From: Oscillospiraceae bacterium
GTDB taxonomy: Bacteria; Bacillota; Clostridia; Oscillospirales; Oscillospiraceae
Length of the DNA: 64,000 nt
NCBI GenBank assembly: GCA_910575505.1
Contig: CAJTFK010000002.1
Location: 186,001 to 250,000, forward strand
Reading direction: 5' to 3'
Of this stretch, positions 8,425 through 17,150 are shown one piece after another (positions within the stretch are counted from its first letter, which is position 1; each line of letters begins with the position of its first letter). The notes below the pieces were generated by a model. The model was not told where the DNA came from, made no database searches, and saw nothing but the letters and a program-made list of their open reading frames with translations. The position numbers and the translations under genes were made by a program.

Positions 8425-8507
8425 GCACAAATTGGAGACACGGAGGGTGGCAGCCCTCCGTGTCTTCTTTTGCGTGTCTGCCGTGGTCTTAATCAGCTTC
8501 TTTGGCT
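8425..8507 (-). ncRNA. Predicted antisense antitoxin RNA 2
   Basis: Would start near 8507 and run to the shared hairpin. Its first bases are complementary to 8489-8504 (TTAATCAGCTTCTTTG), which repeats toxin 2 codons at 8338-8353 (TTAATCAGTTTCTTTG) with one mismatch. This repeat is unrelated to that of cassette 1, so each antisense RNA should recognise only its own toxin. Confidence 0.65.
8437..8470. terminator. Shared terminator, cassette 2
   Basis: An 11-bp stem (8437-8447 with 8454-8464) followed by TTCTTTT on the plus strand; the minus side has a weaker CAATTT tail. Confidence 0.8.
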
Positions 8508-8513
8508 GTGGTC

Positions 8514-8543
8514 ATTATACCACAGCCCCCTCAGTATATGCAA
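8514..8543 (-). promoter_or_regulatory. Antisense promoter, cassette 2
   Basis: Minus-strand TTGCAT (8543-8538) and TATAAT (8519-8514), 18-base spacing, beginning 13 bases after the mnmE stop codon. Confidence 0.8.
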
Positions 8544-8555
8544 GAGGGAACGCAT

Positions 8556-9977
8556 TTATTTTCCCACACAGAAGCGGGAGAAAATGCGGGAGACGATTTC
8601 CTCCCTGGCCGTGCGGCCCGTCAGCTCCCCAATGGCCTCCAGGGCCTCCTCGGCGTCGGTGAGCACCGCGTCGGGGGTCATGCCCTCCTCCAGCGCCGCC
8701 CGGGCCCGGCGGACGGCCTCCCGGGCCCGGCCTGCGGCCTCCTCCTGCCGCTGGTCCGTCAGCAGGCTCCCGGCCTCTGCCGGGTCCCCGGCGGGGAAGA
8801 GGGCCGCCACCGCCTGCTCCAGCTCCTCCATACCCTCCCCGGTGACGGCGGAGAGGGACACAGAGGCAGCGGGGCCGGCCTTCCCGTCCAGACTGCGCAC
8901 AGCCGTTTTGAGGATGCCGGAGAGGTCCCGTTTGGAGGCAATATAAATCCAGGGCTTGCCGGTCAGGACCACGGCCTCCTGTAAATCCAGCTCCTCTGCG
9001 ATATCCTCGTCTATGGCATCCGGCTCCACCGCGCCGTCCTCCACCAGCAAAATCAAATCCGCCGTCTCCATGGCCCGCCGGGACCGCTCCACCCCCAGCC
9101 GTTCCACCTGGTCCTCCGTCTCCCGGAGACCCGCCGTGTCGATGAGCCGCAGCAGCACCCCGCCGCAGAGGACGGACTCCTCCACCGTGTCCCGGGTGGT
9201 GCCGGGCACGTCGGTGACGATGGCTCGGTCATAGCCTGCCAGGGCGTTGAGCAGAGAGGATTTCCCGGCGTTGGGCAGGCCCACAATGGCCGTCCGGACC
9301 CCCCTTTTCAGCACCTGCCCCCGACGGCAGCCGTCCAGCAGGGCGGTGAGGCTCCGGTCCGCCTCCCGGAGGGCGGCGGCGGCCTCCTCCGGCCTCACGT
9401 CCTCGATGTCCTCATCGGGGTAATCCACCACGGCGTAAAACCGGGATGTGATGTCCAGCAGCGCTTCCTGCACCGGCTCCAGCCGGCGGCGGAGGCCCCC
9501 GTCCAGCTGGGCGGCGGCGTTCCGGGCGGCGGCGGCGGTTTCGGCGTCAATGAGGTCTACCACCGCCTCTGCCTGTGTCAGGTCCAGCCGTCCGTTCAGG
9601 AAGGCACGTTTCGTAAACTCCCCCGGTCCCGCCTGCCGTGCGGGAGTCCCGCTGACGGCCCCGGCGGCAAACAGCGCCGCCAGCAGCTCCCGCAGGACCA
9701 CCGGGGACCCGTGGCAGTGGAACTCGGCGGAGTCCTCGCCGGTGTAGCTCCGGGGACCGGGGAAGCGCACCGCCAGACCCCTGTCCAGCACCCGGCCCTC
9801 CCGGTCCAGCATCTCCCCCAGCACCATTTTCCGGGGCTCCAGCTCCTCAAAGGCTTTTCCGTTTCCGGCCCGGAACACCCGGGCGCACACAGAAAAGCAC
9901 CCCGGCCCCGAGACCCGTACCACGCCGATGGCGGAGGGGCCCCCTCCCCCGGCGGCAACAGCGGCAATGACATCCAT
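8556..9977 (-). CDS. mnmE: tRNA uridine-5-carboxymethylaminomethyl(34) synthesis GTPase MnmE
   Basis: GTPase that, with MnmG, modifies the wobble uridine of several tRNAs. The N-terminal tetrahydrofolate-binding domain (1-~120) is followed by a helical domain holding the Ras-like G domain: P-loop GLPNAGKS (233-240) and DTAG (280-283). The C-terminus ends in FCVGK with the essential Cys. At 473 aa length is normal. The ATG at 9977 follows AAGGAG. Its last ~100 bases are duplicated at 8094-8192. A 64-aa gene lies five bases upstream and probably shares the transcript. No mnmG is in the window. Confidence 0.95.
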   Translation of the reverse strand: MDVIAAVAAGGGGPSAIGVVRVSGPGCFSVCARVFRAGNGKAFEELEPRKMVLGEMLDREGRVLDRGLAVRFPGPRSYTGEDSAEFHCHGSPVVLRELLAALFAAGAVSGTPARQAGPGEFTKRAFLNGRLDLTQAEAVVDLIDAETAAAARNAAAQLDGGLRRRLEPVQEALLDITSRFYAVVDYPDEDIEDVRPEEAAAALREADRSLTALLDGCRRGQVLKRGVRTAIVGLPNAGKSSLLNALAGYDRAIVTDVPGTTRDTVEESVLCGGVLLRLIDTAGLRETEDQVERLGVERSRRAMETADLILLVEDGAVEPDAIDEDIAEELDLQEAVVLTGKPWIYIASKRDLSGILKTAVRSLDGKAGPAASVSLSAVTGEGMEELEQAVAALFPAGDPAEAGSLLTDQRQEEAAGRAREAVRRARAALEEGMTPDAVLTDAEEALEAIGELTGRTAREEIVSRIFSRFCVGK

Positions 9978-9981
9978 GCAA

Positions 9982-10176
9982 TCAGCTCCTTGTATTGGCT
10001 TGGGCGGGTTCTTCCGCCTCCAGCAGATAGAGATTTTCCGCCCGCTCCAGTCCGGCCAGAAGAACCCGGCGGGACTCCTGAGCGAGACCGTTTTCCAGCA
10101 GAGTCAAAGCGTCGTCCATGGCTCCGCAGAGAATGGCGTACATCCGTCCTTTTATGTTCTCATCCTGTGTCATCAT
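9982..10176 (-). CDS. Small helical hypothetical protein, 64 aa
   Basis: No recognised family. The peptide is leucine- and glutamate-rich (MYAILCGAMDDALTLLENG, LLAGLERAENLYLLEAEE) and probably all-helical. Two adjacent Met codons (10176 and 10173) follow GGGGGTG. The stop lies five bases before mnmE, indicating co-transcription. On the other side, a divergent ribbon-helix-helix gene begins about 90 bases away. Confidence 0.6.
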   Translation of the reverse strand: MMTQDENIKGRMYAILCGAMDDALTLLENGLAQESRRVLLAGLERAENLYLLEAEEPAQANTRS

Positions 10177-10203
10177 ACAACACCCCCTGAGTAAGAATCT
10201 ATA

Positions 10204-10214
10204 CTACCTGGTAG
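10204..10214. promoter_or_regulatory. Candidate operator between divergent genes
   Basis: CTACCTGGTAG is a perfect inverted repeat between minus-strand TTGACA (10224-10219) and its likely -10 region, within the gap separating the 64-aa gene and the ribbon-helix-helix gene. It is a plausible binding site for that regulator; this is inference from position. Confidence 0.4.
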
Positions 10215-10269
10215 GATTTGTCAAGATTTTATCTTAATTTTTGCTATCTTTTTCTCAGAGGTGATAGCA

Positions 10270-10443
10270 GTGGAGTCCTATAAGCCCTTAAAAGTTAAGG
10301 TTAGCCTTTCTCTGGATGAGGAAGTGGTCAAAAAGCTCCGTATTCTTGCCGAGGAGGACGACCGGCAGCTTTCCTCTTATGTCAATCTCGTCCTGCGGAA
10401 CTATCTGCGGAAGCTGGAGACGGAAAAACGGGACGGACCGTAA
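10270..10443 (+). CDS. Ribbon-helix-helix (CopG/Arc-like) small regulator
   Basis: A 57-aa peptide with the ribbon-helix-helix pattern: a short beta strand (LKVKVSLSLDEEV), then a helix KKLRILAEEDD and the Q-L-S-S-Y-V-N-x-V-L-R-x-Y-L-R helix, as in Arc/CopG DNA-binding proteins. The GTG at 10270 is chosen because the upstream in-frame GTG (10261) is part of the ribosome binding site AGAGGTGAT. No toxin partner follows, so this is not an obvious toxin-antitoxin pair. It is divergent from the mnmE operon. Confidence 0.7.
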   Translation: MESYKPLKVKVSLSLDEEVVKKLRILAEEDDRQLSSYVNLVLRNYLRKLETEKRDGP

Positions 10444-10643
10444 GGCCCGCCCCGCCTGCCTTCGGCAGGCGGGCAGGTTTTCAGAGCGCCAGAAGACTCT
10501 GAAAACCTACCTGGAGATTTCATGCAGGGGCCGGGCTCTGTCCCGGCTCTTTTCCGTTGGCACTTCCGAAAGACAGAACAGAAACACGCCCCTCCCCCTT
10601 TCCGAAAAACGAAAACACGGGACGGACCGTAAGGCCCGCCCCG
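10429..10643. repeat. Perfect 26-bp direct repeat
   Basis: The same 26 bases occur at 10429-10454 (spanning the stop codon of the ribbon-helix-helix gene) and at 10618-10643. The sequence between (10512-10580) also contains a partial copy of the dispersed repeat GCAGGGGCCGGGCTCTGTCC. Confidence 0.8.
10451..10481 (+). terminator. Intrinsic terminator
   Basis: A 10-bp GC stem (10451-10460 with 10464-10473) and CAGGTTTT tail. A second inverted repeat (AGGTTTTCAGAG with CTCTGAAAACCT) follows at 10475-10511. Confidence 0.65.
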
Positions 10644-10665
10644 TGTTTGTTTCACCAATCTCTTG

Positions 10666-10707
10666 CTCTCAACTCTCCACTCTCAACTCTCCACTCTCAA
10701 CTCTCCA
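10666..10707. repeat. Three perfect 14-bp tandem repeats
   Basis: CTCTCAACTCTCCA is repeated three times with a fourth partial copy, ending a few bases before the stop codon of the SLH protein gene. Confidence 0.9.
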
Positions 10708-10712
10708 CTCTT

Positions 10713-13700
10713 TCATCGCCTCTGGCTGAACCGGAAGAGAATCACGGCGAACTGGTCCCGGGTCACGGTTCCGTTGGGATTCAGACAGGCGTTGGCGTTG
10801 CCGCTGATGATTCCATTGGCCACGGCCCAGCTCATGGCGTTCCGGGCCGAGGCGGACACAAGGCGGCTGTCCTCGTATTTGGCGAGGCTGGCGGTGTTCC
10901 CGTTGAGGGAGCCGGAGAGCCGGGCGGTGCGGTACAGGGCCACCACCAGCTGCTGCCGGGTGACGGGAGAGACGGGATTCGTTCCCACCGCAAAGCCGTT
11001 TTCCACGGCCCAGATGCGGGCGGCCTCCATATCGGCGGGATAGACCCCCATGAACCGGGCCAGAACCATCCACAGCTGACGGTGACTGATGCTGCCGCTG
11101 GGGTTGAACCGTCCGCTTCCGACGCCGCTCATATAGCCGTTCTGAGAGGCCCAGCCGATTTCACCCGACGCCCAGTGGCCGGCGGGCACGTCGGAGAAGC
11201 CTGCGGTGTAGCCGCTGGCCTGGGGCGCGGGCTGAATGACCGTCTGAGGCCCGGGGGACGGGGTGGACGTGGATGTCGAGGTGCTGGGCCTCCAGGTACC
11301 GGAGGAGCTGGAATGATAGGAGTCGGAAATGCGGGTGAAGTAGGCCCGGACCTCCACGTCGGCGCTGGGCATGGTGAAGGTATAGCGGGTGTCGCTGCTG
11401 CTGTACAGCCGGATTTCCCGTCCGTTCCACCGGGTGACCTCAATCCAGTCCAGCTCATAGCCGGAATAGGGGTAGACCCTGATGACCACCGTCTCACCGG
11501 CGGCGGCATGGGTGGGCAGGGTCACAGAGCCGTTGGAGGTGCGGATGAGGTCGATGTCATATTCGCGTTCGTCGTCCGGGTCCTCCGGCTTGGAGGAGCC
11601 GGTGGCGGGGATTTCCTCGGTCTCCTTGTTCTGGCAGACGGAGCAGGTCCGCTCCCTGCTGCCCGGCACGGTGGCGGTGGCCTCCTTGATGACGGTCCAC
11701 TCGCCGTAGGTGTGGCCCTTGGCGGGAACCGCGGTGGTTACGCTGTCCACAGGCTCCCCGCAGACTGTGCAGGTAAAGCCGACTTCCGACAGGCCCGGCT
11801 CGGTGCAGGTGGCCTCCGTGATGACCTTTTCCACGGTGTCGGCGCCTTTGGTGTGTCCGGCGGCGGGAAGCTCCGTCCGCTCCTCGGGAATAGCGGCGCT
11901 GCAGCGGGTGCAGACGGTGGCCTTGATGACCTTCACACCTGCCTCGGTGCAGGTGGGGGCCTTGCTGGCCGCCTCATCCTCCACCGTTTCCTCCCGGTTG
12001 TGGCCCAGGGCGGGGATGGTCTCCGCCGTTCCGCTGGCCGGGTCCTGATAGGGCTTGCCGTCGGCTCCCTTCGAGGGGCAGTTTTCCCGCTGGCAGACCC
12101 GGATGCCGCTGGTCTGCTGGCCCGCCTCCGTGCAGGTGGCGGGTTTTGTAACCACGGGGTCCGTCAGCGTCTTCCAATCATGGCCCAGGGCTTCCTCGTC
12201 CTCCTCCAGGGTGTAGGGGTTTCCGCATTCCTTGCAGGTGGCCGCGGTGGTCTTTTTGCCGGCGTCTGTGCAGGTGGCGGTGGAGGTGACTGTGATTTCC
12301 TGATTCTCGTCGGGCTGGTGGGGAAGCATGTCGATGTCTTCCGTCGTCACGGTGGAGGTGTCCATTGTTTCGCAGACGGTGCACTGGGTGCCCGTCTGTT
12401 TCTCTCCCTTCGTGGTGCAGGTGGGCTCGGTGATGACCTTGGATACAGGCGTACCCCCCCAGGTGTGATTCCCGGTGGCGGGGATGGTTTCTATGGTGGG
12501 GTCGCCCATGTCTGCGCCGCAGTTCTTGCAGACTGTCTGGAGGCTTTTTTCACCGGCCTCGCCGCAGGTGGCGTTTTTGATGATGGTTTCCACCGGAGCA
12601 TCCGCGGCCACATGAGCAAGGGCGGGGATGGTGGTGGTGGTGCCGGTGGTCAGGGCCTTGCTGCAGCGGTTGCATTTCTGGGCGTAAACATCATAGCCGT
12701 CCTCGGTGCAGGTGGCGTCCTTATGATCTACGAGGACGTCTGTGGCTGTAGGCTCATGGCCCAGAGGCTCGATGGTGTCCGGAGAGACGATTTCCAGCTT
12801 GCAGACCTGGCACGCGGTCCAGGCGGTCTTTCCCGCCGTGACGCAGTCAGGCAGGGTTTCGGGAATCTCAACGGGCTTATGGGGTTCCTTGGCGATGGGG
12901 CGGAGTTCAACAGGCAGGGTCTCCTTGCAGCCCACGACCTTGCAGACAACACGGTCCTCCATGGAGCCCTCTACGGAACAGGTGGAGTTGGTTTTCTTGT
13001 CGCTGCTGGCGGCGGCGGGGTGAACCTCCATTCCCTGGGGCACGTCCGCCAGCGTGCCATCGCCGGTGTAGTGAAGAGTTTTGAGATTGGTGCAGCCGGT
13101 AACGGCGTCCTTGGGCAGGGTGGTGATTGCTTTGGGGATGCAGAGGGTTTTCAGGTTTGCGCAGCCGAAAAAGGCCTCGGCGCCAAGGCTCGTCACCTTT
13201 TCGGGGACCATGGCCACCGTCAGGCCGCAGCCCTTGAAGGCGGCCTCGCCGATGCTGGTGACGCTGTCGGGAATGACGATTTTCGTCAGCTTCCCGCAAC
13301 TGGAAAACATCTCCTTTCCCACAGAGGTCAGACCGCCTCCCAGGCTGGCGGAGGTGAGATTTTTGCAGTTATGAAATACGCCCTCCCCCATGGTGGTTAC
13401 GCCGCCGGGAACGGCGGCTGTGGTCAGGCCGCTGCCGAAAAACGCCTCCTTCCCAATAGAGGTCAGGGTGTCAGGAAGGACAGCGGCAGTCAGCTTGGCG
13501 CACTCGGAAAAGGCCTCGGCGCCGATGCTGGTAAGGCCGTAGGGCAGGGCGATGGAGTTGAGAAGCCCGCACTTGAAGAAGGCCTTATCCCCAATGGAGG
13601 TCAGGCCTCCCGCCGGGATGGTCACCTTGGCCAGCTTAGAACACTCGTTGAAGGCGCCCTTCCCAATGGAGACGACGCCCTTGGGAAGGGAGACGGTGGT

Positions 13701-13973
13701 GATATTTTTGTTTGCGGAGAAGGCATGATCGCCAATGGCGGTGACGTCATAGCCCTCTACCTGCTTTGGAACCGTCACAGTGGACGAGCTTCCGGTATAG
13801 CTCTTCACGGTCCAGCCGCCGCTTTGAAAGATAAATTCAAATCCGCCGGTGGTTGTATGGATCGTCCCATTCACAGGCGGAGCGGGGGTCTCCCCCGCCG
13901 CCAGCGCCGCCCCCGGCAGCAGGGAGCAGACCAGCGCCAGGGCCAGCAGCAAAGACCAGATTCGTTTTTTCAT
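10713..13973 (-). CDS. Secreted BspA-type leucine-rich repeat protein with SLH domains
   Basis: A 1,086-aa surface protein. It has a signal peptide (MKKRIWSLLLALALVCSLLPGAALA), then BspA-type leucine-rich repeats (about 45-330; LTSIGxxAF units). About eight 45-60-aa repeats follow, each with ATCTxxG, a CxxC pair and an (A)LGH end. Then come a beta-rich unit ending YTFTMPSADVEV, a Ser/Thr/Pro linker and three S-layer homology domains that would anchor it to the cell wall. The ATG at 13973 follows GGGAGG; an earlier in-frame ATG would bury the signal peptide. Role is probably adhesion. The CxxC repeats may bind metal or form disulfides. Confidence 0.9.
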   Translation of the reverse strand: MKKRIWSLLLALALVCSLLPGAALAAGETPAPPVNGTIHTTTGGFEFIFQSGGWTVKSYTGSSSTVTVPKQVEGYDVTAIGDHAFSANKNITTVSLPKGVVSIGKGAFNECSKLAKVTIPAGGLTSIGDKAFFKCGLLNSIALPYGLTSIGAEAFSECAKLTAAVLPDTLTSIGKEAFFGSGLTTAAVPGGVTTMGEGVFHNCKNLTSASLGGGLTSVGKEMFSSCGKLTKIVIPDSVTSIGEAAFKGCGLTVAMVPEKVTSLGAEAFFGCANLKTLCIPKAITTLPKDAVTGCTNLKTLHYTGDGTLADVPQGMEVHPAAASSDKKTNSTCSVEGSMEDRVVCKVVGCKETLPVELRPIAKEPHKPVEIPETLPDCVTAGKTAWTACQVCKLEIVSPDTIEPLGHEPTATDVLVDHKDATCTEDGYDVYAQKCNRCSKALTTGTTTTIPALAHVAADAPVETIIKNATCGEAGEKSLQTVCKNCGADMGDPTIETIPATGNHTWGGTPVSKVITEPTCTTKGEKQTGTQCTVCETMDTSTVTTEDIDMLPHQPDENQEITVTSTATCTDAGKKTTAATCKECGNPYTLEEDEEALGHDWKTLTDPVVTKPATCTEAGQQTSGIRVCQRENCPSKGADGKPYQDPASGTAETIPALGHNREETVEDEAASKAPTCTEAGVKVIKATVCTRCSAAIPEERTELPAAGHTKGADTVEKVITEATCTEPGLSEVGFTCTVCGEPVDSVTTAVPAKGHTYGEWTVIKEATATVPGSRERTCSVCQNKETEEIPATGSSKPEDPDDEREYDIDLIRTSNGSVTLPTHAAAGETVVIRVYPYSGYELDWIEVTRWNGREIRLYSSSDTRYTFTMPSADVEVRAYFTRISDSYHSSSSGTWRPSTSTSTSTPSPGPQTVIQPAPQASGYTAGFSDVPAGHWASGEIGWASQNGYMSGVGSGRFNPSGSISHRQLWMVLARFMGVYPADMEAARIWAVENGFAVGTNPVSPVTRQQLVVALYRTARLSGSLNGNTASLAKYEDSRLVSASARNAMSWAVANGIISGNANACLNPNGTVTRDQFAVILFRFSQRR

Positions 13974-14101
13974 ATCGGCATCCTCCCGTATCCCCATGCG
14001 CCGGGGAAATTGATTTCCTATACAGCATATCACAGCCCGGCGGATTTTTCAACGCCTCTTCCAAAAACAAAAGTGAACTGTTCCAGATTATGCGGACAGC
14101 A

Positions 14102-14131
14102 CAAAAAAGGGACCCCCGGAGGGGTCCCTTT
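14102..14131 (-). terminator. Terminator of pnp
   Basis: An 11-bp stem (14106-14116 with 14121-14131) followed on the minus strand by TTTTTTG, 20 bases past the pnp stop. Confidence 0.85.
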
Positions 14132-14150
14132 CGAGTGCGGATGGCGTTTA

Positions 14151-16301
14151 TTACCGGATGCGCTCGCCCTTGGCCTCCTTGGCCTTGATTTCCCGGACGG
14201 CGTCCTTGTGGCTCAGGTTTACCCGGCCCTTTTCGTCGATGTCGGTGACCTTCACCCACATCATGTCCCCGATTTTGCAGGCGTCCTCCACCTTCTCAAT
14301 GCGGTGGTCCGCCAGCTTGGAGATGTGCACCAGGCCGTCCTTGCCGGGGGCCAGCTCCACGAAGGCGCCGAAGGTCATGAGGCGCACCACGCGGCCATAG
14401 TACAGGGCCCCGATTTCGGGCACGAAGACAATGTCGTCGATGCATTTCTTCGCGGCGTCGCAGCTGGTGGCGTCGATGCCGGCAATGAAGATGGAGCCGT
14501 CGTCATTGATGTCAATTTTCGCGCCGGTGTCGGCCACAATTTTCTGAATGATGCTGCCGCCTTTGCCGATGACGTCCCGGATTTTGTCCGGGTCGATGTG
14601 CATGGTAATCATTTTGGGCGCGTAGCGGCTTACTTCCTTCCGGGGCTCGGCAATGGCCGGAATCATAATCTGGTCCAGAATCTGGCACCGGCCGTCATAG
14701 GTGATGTCCAGGGCGTTTTTGATGATTTCCATGGTGAGGCCGTCGTTTTTCAGGTCCATCTGAATGGCGGTGATGCCTTTTTTGGTGCCCGCCACCTTGA
14801 AGTCCATTTCCCCGTGGAAGTCCTCCACGCCCTGGATGTCGATAAAGGTGGTAAATCCGCCGTCGTCATCCTGAATCAGGCCGCAGGAGATGCCGGCCAC
14901 CGGGGCCTTGATGGGCACGCCGGCGTCCATCAGCGCCAGGGTGGAGCCGCAGACGGAGCCCTGGGAGGTGGAACCGTTGGAGCTTACCACCTCGCTGACC
15001 ACGCGGATGGCGTAGGGGAAGCTCTCCACATCGGGAATGACGGGCAGCAGAGCCCGCTCGGCAAGAGCGCCGTGACCAATCTCCCGCCGGCCCGGGGAAC
15101 GGGCGGGCTTGGCCTCGCCCACGGAGTAGCCGGGGAAATTGTAGTGGTGCATATAGCGCTTTTCCGTCTCCTCCCAGATGGTGTCCAGCTTCTGGTTGGC
15201 GGAAAGGGTGTCCAGGGTGACCACGGAGAGGACCTGGGTCTGTCCCCGGGTGAAGAGGCCGGAGCCGTGGGTCCGGGGCAGCACGCCCACCTCCGCGCTC
15301 AGGGGCCGGATCTCGTTCTTCTGGCGGCCGTCCACCCGGTGGCCCTCCAGCAGCCAGGCCTTGACAATCTTCTTCTGGAACTTGTAGGTGATCTCGTCCA
15401 GGTACTTGTCCATCTCGGGATAGTCGCTCAGGAACAGCTCGTGCCACTTGTCAATGAGTCCGTTCCACCGGGTTTCCCGGATATTCTTGTCGTCGGTGTC
15501 CATGGCGGCCTTGGCGTCCTCCATGGTTGCGGCCACGATTTTGCCGAACAGCTCTTCGTCAAAGTCGGCGTGGGGATAGTCGAATTTGGCCTTGCCGATC
15601 TCGGAGACCATTTTGTTAATAAGCTGGACCTGCTTCTGGTTTTCCTCGTGGGCCAGCTGGATGGCCTTGAACATGGTGTCGTTGTCCACCTCGTTGGCTC
15701 CGGCCTCAATCATGACCACCTTGCTGGCAGTGGAAACCACGGTCACGTCCAGGTCGGAGACCTTCCGCTCCTCGCTGGTGGGGTTCAGCACCAGCCTGCC
15801 GTCCACCAGGCCCACCTTCACCGCGCCCACAGGGCCATTCCAGGGAATGTCGGAGACGGCCAGGGCGGCGGAAGCGCCGATGAGGCCGCAGATTTCGGGA
15901 GAGCAGTCATGGTCCACGCTCATAACCGTGGCCATGATGCTGACGTCGTTGCGGAAGTCGTGGGGGAACAGGGGGCGGATGGGCCGGTCGATGACCCGGC
16001 TGGTCAGGACGCCCTTTTCGCCGGGGCGGCCCTCCCGGCGGTTGAAGCTGCCGGGGATGCGGCCCACGGAGTAGAGTTTTTCCTCAAAGTCCACGGACAG
16101 GGGGAAGAAGTCGATGCCGTCCCGGGGCCGGGCGGAGGCGGTGGCGCAGACCAGCACGCGGGTGTCGCCGTAGCCCACCATGACGGCGGCGTTGGCCAGC
16201 TCCGCCAGCTTCCCGATTTCCAGGGTCAGGGGGCGGCCCGCCAGCTCCATTTCGTATTTGCGGTAATGGGGGAATTGCCGCTGGGTGATGATTGTTGACA
16301 T
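14151..16301 (-). CDS. pnp: Polyribonucleotide nucleotidyltransferase (PNPase)
   Basis: 3'-5' phosphorolytic exoribonuclease of mRNA decay. Two RNase PH domains are evident (N-terminal [25 protein letters not shown]; second with [17 protein letters not shown]), then a KH domain ([11 protein letters not shown]) and an S1 domain ([31 protein letters not shown]). Length (716 aa) is normal. The ATG at 16301 follows GGAGCAACATTT. It lies downstream of rpsO in the same direction, the usual rpsO-pnp order, but the two are separated by a 390-base gap with a terminator and a palindromic element. Confidence 0.96.
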   Translation of the reverse strand: MSTIITQRQFPHYRKYEMELAGRPLTLEIGKLAELANAAVMVGYGDTRVLVCATASARPRDGIDFFPLSVDFEEKLYSVGRIPGSFNRREGRPGEKGVLTSRVIDRPIRPLFPHDFRNDVSIMATVMSVDHDCSPEICGLIGASAALAVSDIPWNGPVGAVKVGLVDGRLVLNPTSEERKVSDLDVTVVSTASKVVMIEAGANEVDNDTMFKAIQLAHEENQKQVQLINKMVSEIGKAKFDYPHADFDEELFGKIVAATMEDAKAAMDTDDKNIRETRWNGLIDKWHELFLSDYPEMDKYLDEITYKFQKKIVKAWLLEGHRVDGRQKNEIRPLSAEVGVLPRTHGSGLFTRGQTQVLSVVTLDTLSANQKLDTIWEETEKRYMHHYNFPGYSVGEAKPARSPGRREIGHGALAERALLPVIPDVESFPYAIRVVSEVVSSNGSTSQGSVCGSTLALMDAGVPIKAPVAGISCGLIQDDDGGFTTFIDIQGVEDFHGEMDFKVAGTKKGITAIQMDLKNDGLTMEIIKNALDITYDGRCQILDQIMIPAIAEPRKEVSRYAPKMITMHIDPDKIRDVIGKGGSIIQKIVADTGAKIDINDDGSIFIAGIDATSCDAAKKCIDDIVFVPEIGALYYGRVVRLMTFGAFVELAPGKDGLVHISKLADHRIEKVEDACKIGDMMWVKVTDIDEKGRVNLSHKDAVREIKAKEAKGERIR

Positions 16302-16334
16302 AAATGTTGCTCCTTTTCTTTTCTGCTGATTCTT

Positions 16335-16502
16335 TTAGAGCCTGTTTAAAATCCGGCGGAGTGCCGGATGGGGGCAGATTTTTTTGTCGGGCAAGGCGGT
16401 TTGACGCAGGAATCCTGGCGGATTTCAAGTCAAACCAACGCAGCATCGGCGGAAAAATCTGCCCTGTGACGGCGTTTCGATGGATTTTAATCAAGCTCTT
16501 AC
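16335..16502. repeat. 168-bp palindromic (MITE-like) element
   Basis: Outer inverted repeats of about 20 bases (16335-16355 and 16482-16502), middle arms GGCAGATTTTTTTG and CGGAAAAATCTGCC, and inner arms GGTTTGAC and GTCAAACC make one long nested palindrome. TTA flanks both outer ends and may be a target duplication. It has no coding capacity and sits between rpsO and pnp. Confidence 0.7.
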
Positions 16503-16649
16503 ACAGGAGCAGTCCTTTTCGTATTTGAAAGCGGGTCCAAGGACCTCAGGAGGTTGGGCGCACTTTCAAACACAAAAAGCGGCGGCTCCCGAACAACTGG
16601 GACGGATGGAATGGGGGTCTGCCGGGAAGGGGCGCGCGGAGAAGAGGCG

Positions 16650-16680
16650 CGAAAAGGTGACGGAGGAGGCCTCCGTCACC
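16650..16680 (-). terminator. Terminator of rpsO
   Basis: Perfect 11-bp stem (16656-16666 with 16670-16680) with TTTTC on the minus strand, 10 bases after the rpsO stop. Confidence 0.85.
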
Positions 16681-16690
16681 CGATTGCTCC

Positions 16691-16957
16691 TTACTTGCGG
16701 ATCCCCAGCTTGGCGATCAGGGCACGGTAGCGCTCCACGTCCTTCTTCTGGAGATAGTCCAGCAGGCTCCGGCGCTTGCCGACCATTTTCAGAAGGCCGC
16801 GGTTGGAGTGCTTGTCCTGGGGGTTGGCGCGCATGTGCTCCGTCAGGACGTTGATGCGCTCCGTCAGAATGGCGATCTGAACCTCGGGGGAGCCGGTGTC
16901 GTTTTCATGGGTACGGTTGGCGTTGATAATGGCTGTCTTTTCTTCCTTGCGCAGCAT
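16691..16957 (-). CDS. rpsO: 30S ribosomal protein S15
   Basis: Binds 16S rRNA early in small-subunit assembly. The 88-aa sequence matches S15 throughout: [15 protein letters not shown], the LxxHxxxNPxDxHSxRGLLxMVxKRR core and a [23 protein letters not shown] end. Start behind AAAGGTGG. It is followed by its own terminator and not tightly linked to pnp. Confidence 0.97.
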   Translation of the reverse strand: MLRKEEKTAIINANRTHENDTGSPEVQIAILTERINVLTEHMRANPQDKHSNRGLLKMVGKRRSLLDYLQKKDVERYRALIAKLGIRK

Positions 16958-17150
16958 AAGTGTGTTCCACCTTTCTAAAATTTCCCCCGCGGGACTGTGC
17001 TCCGGGCCGGTGAAGCTCCGCGGAACAAAGGGCCGGGGGCGTTGTTCTGCCGCCGTTTGGACGGTCTTTACTACTGTACCACAGCGCTTTGCGCTTGTAA
17101 AGAGGGTTTTCAGGCTTTTTCAAAGAAAAGTACAAAAATTTGCCAGGATT

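Larger units (their letters stand above)
7849..8654. repeat. Tandem duplication of about 462 bp carrying toxin-antitoxin cassette plus mnmE 3' end
   Basis: The segment 8050-8192 repeats 8512-8654 almost base for base (offset 462), and the toxin genes at 7866 and 8329 are offset by 463. The copied unit thus runs from the toxin leader to about 100 bases inside mnmE. The toxin coding parts have diverged strongly while the antisense promoter and the mnmE end stay near-identical. Confidence 0.85.

Noticed and set aside
10270-10443. Ribbon-helix-helix gene as the antitoxin of a type II system
   Set aside because: No toxin-like gene adjoins it on either strand.
10557-16298. A 1,913-codon open frame on the plus strand, antisense to the SLH protein and pnp and crossing the gap between them
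   Set aside because: It mirrors two well-supported genes, lacks a start signal and reads as Gly/His/Val/Ala-rich low-meaning sequence. High third-position GC in the real genes removes antisense stop codons.
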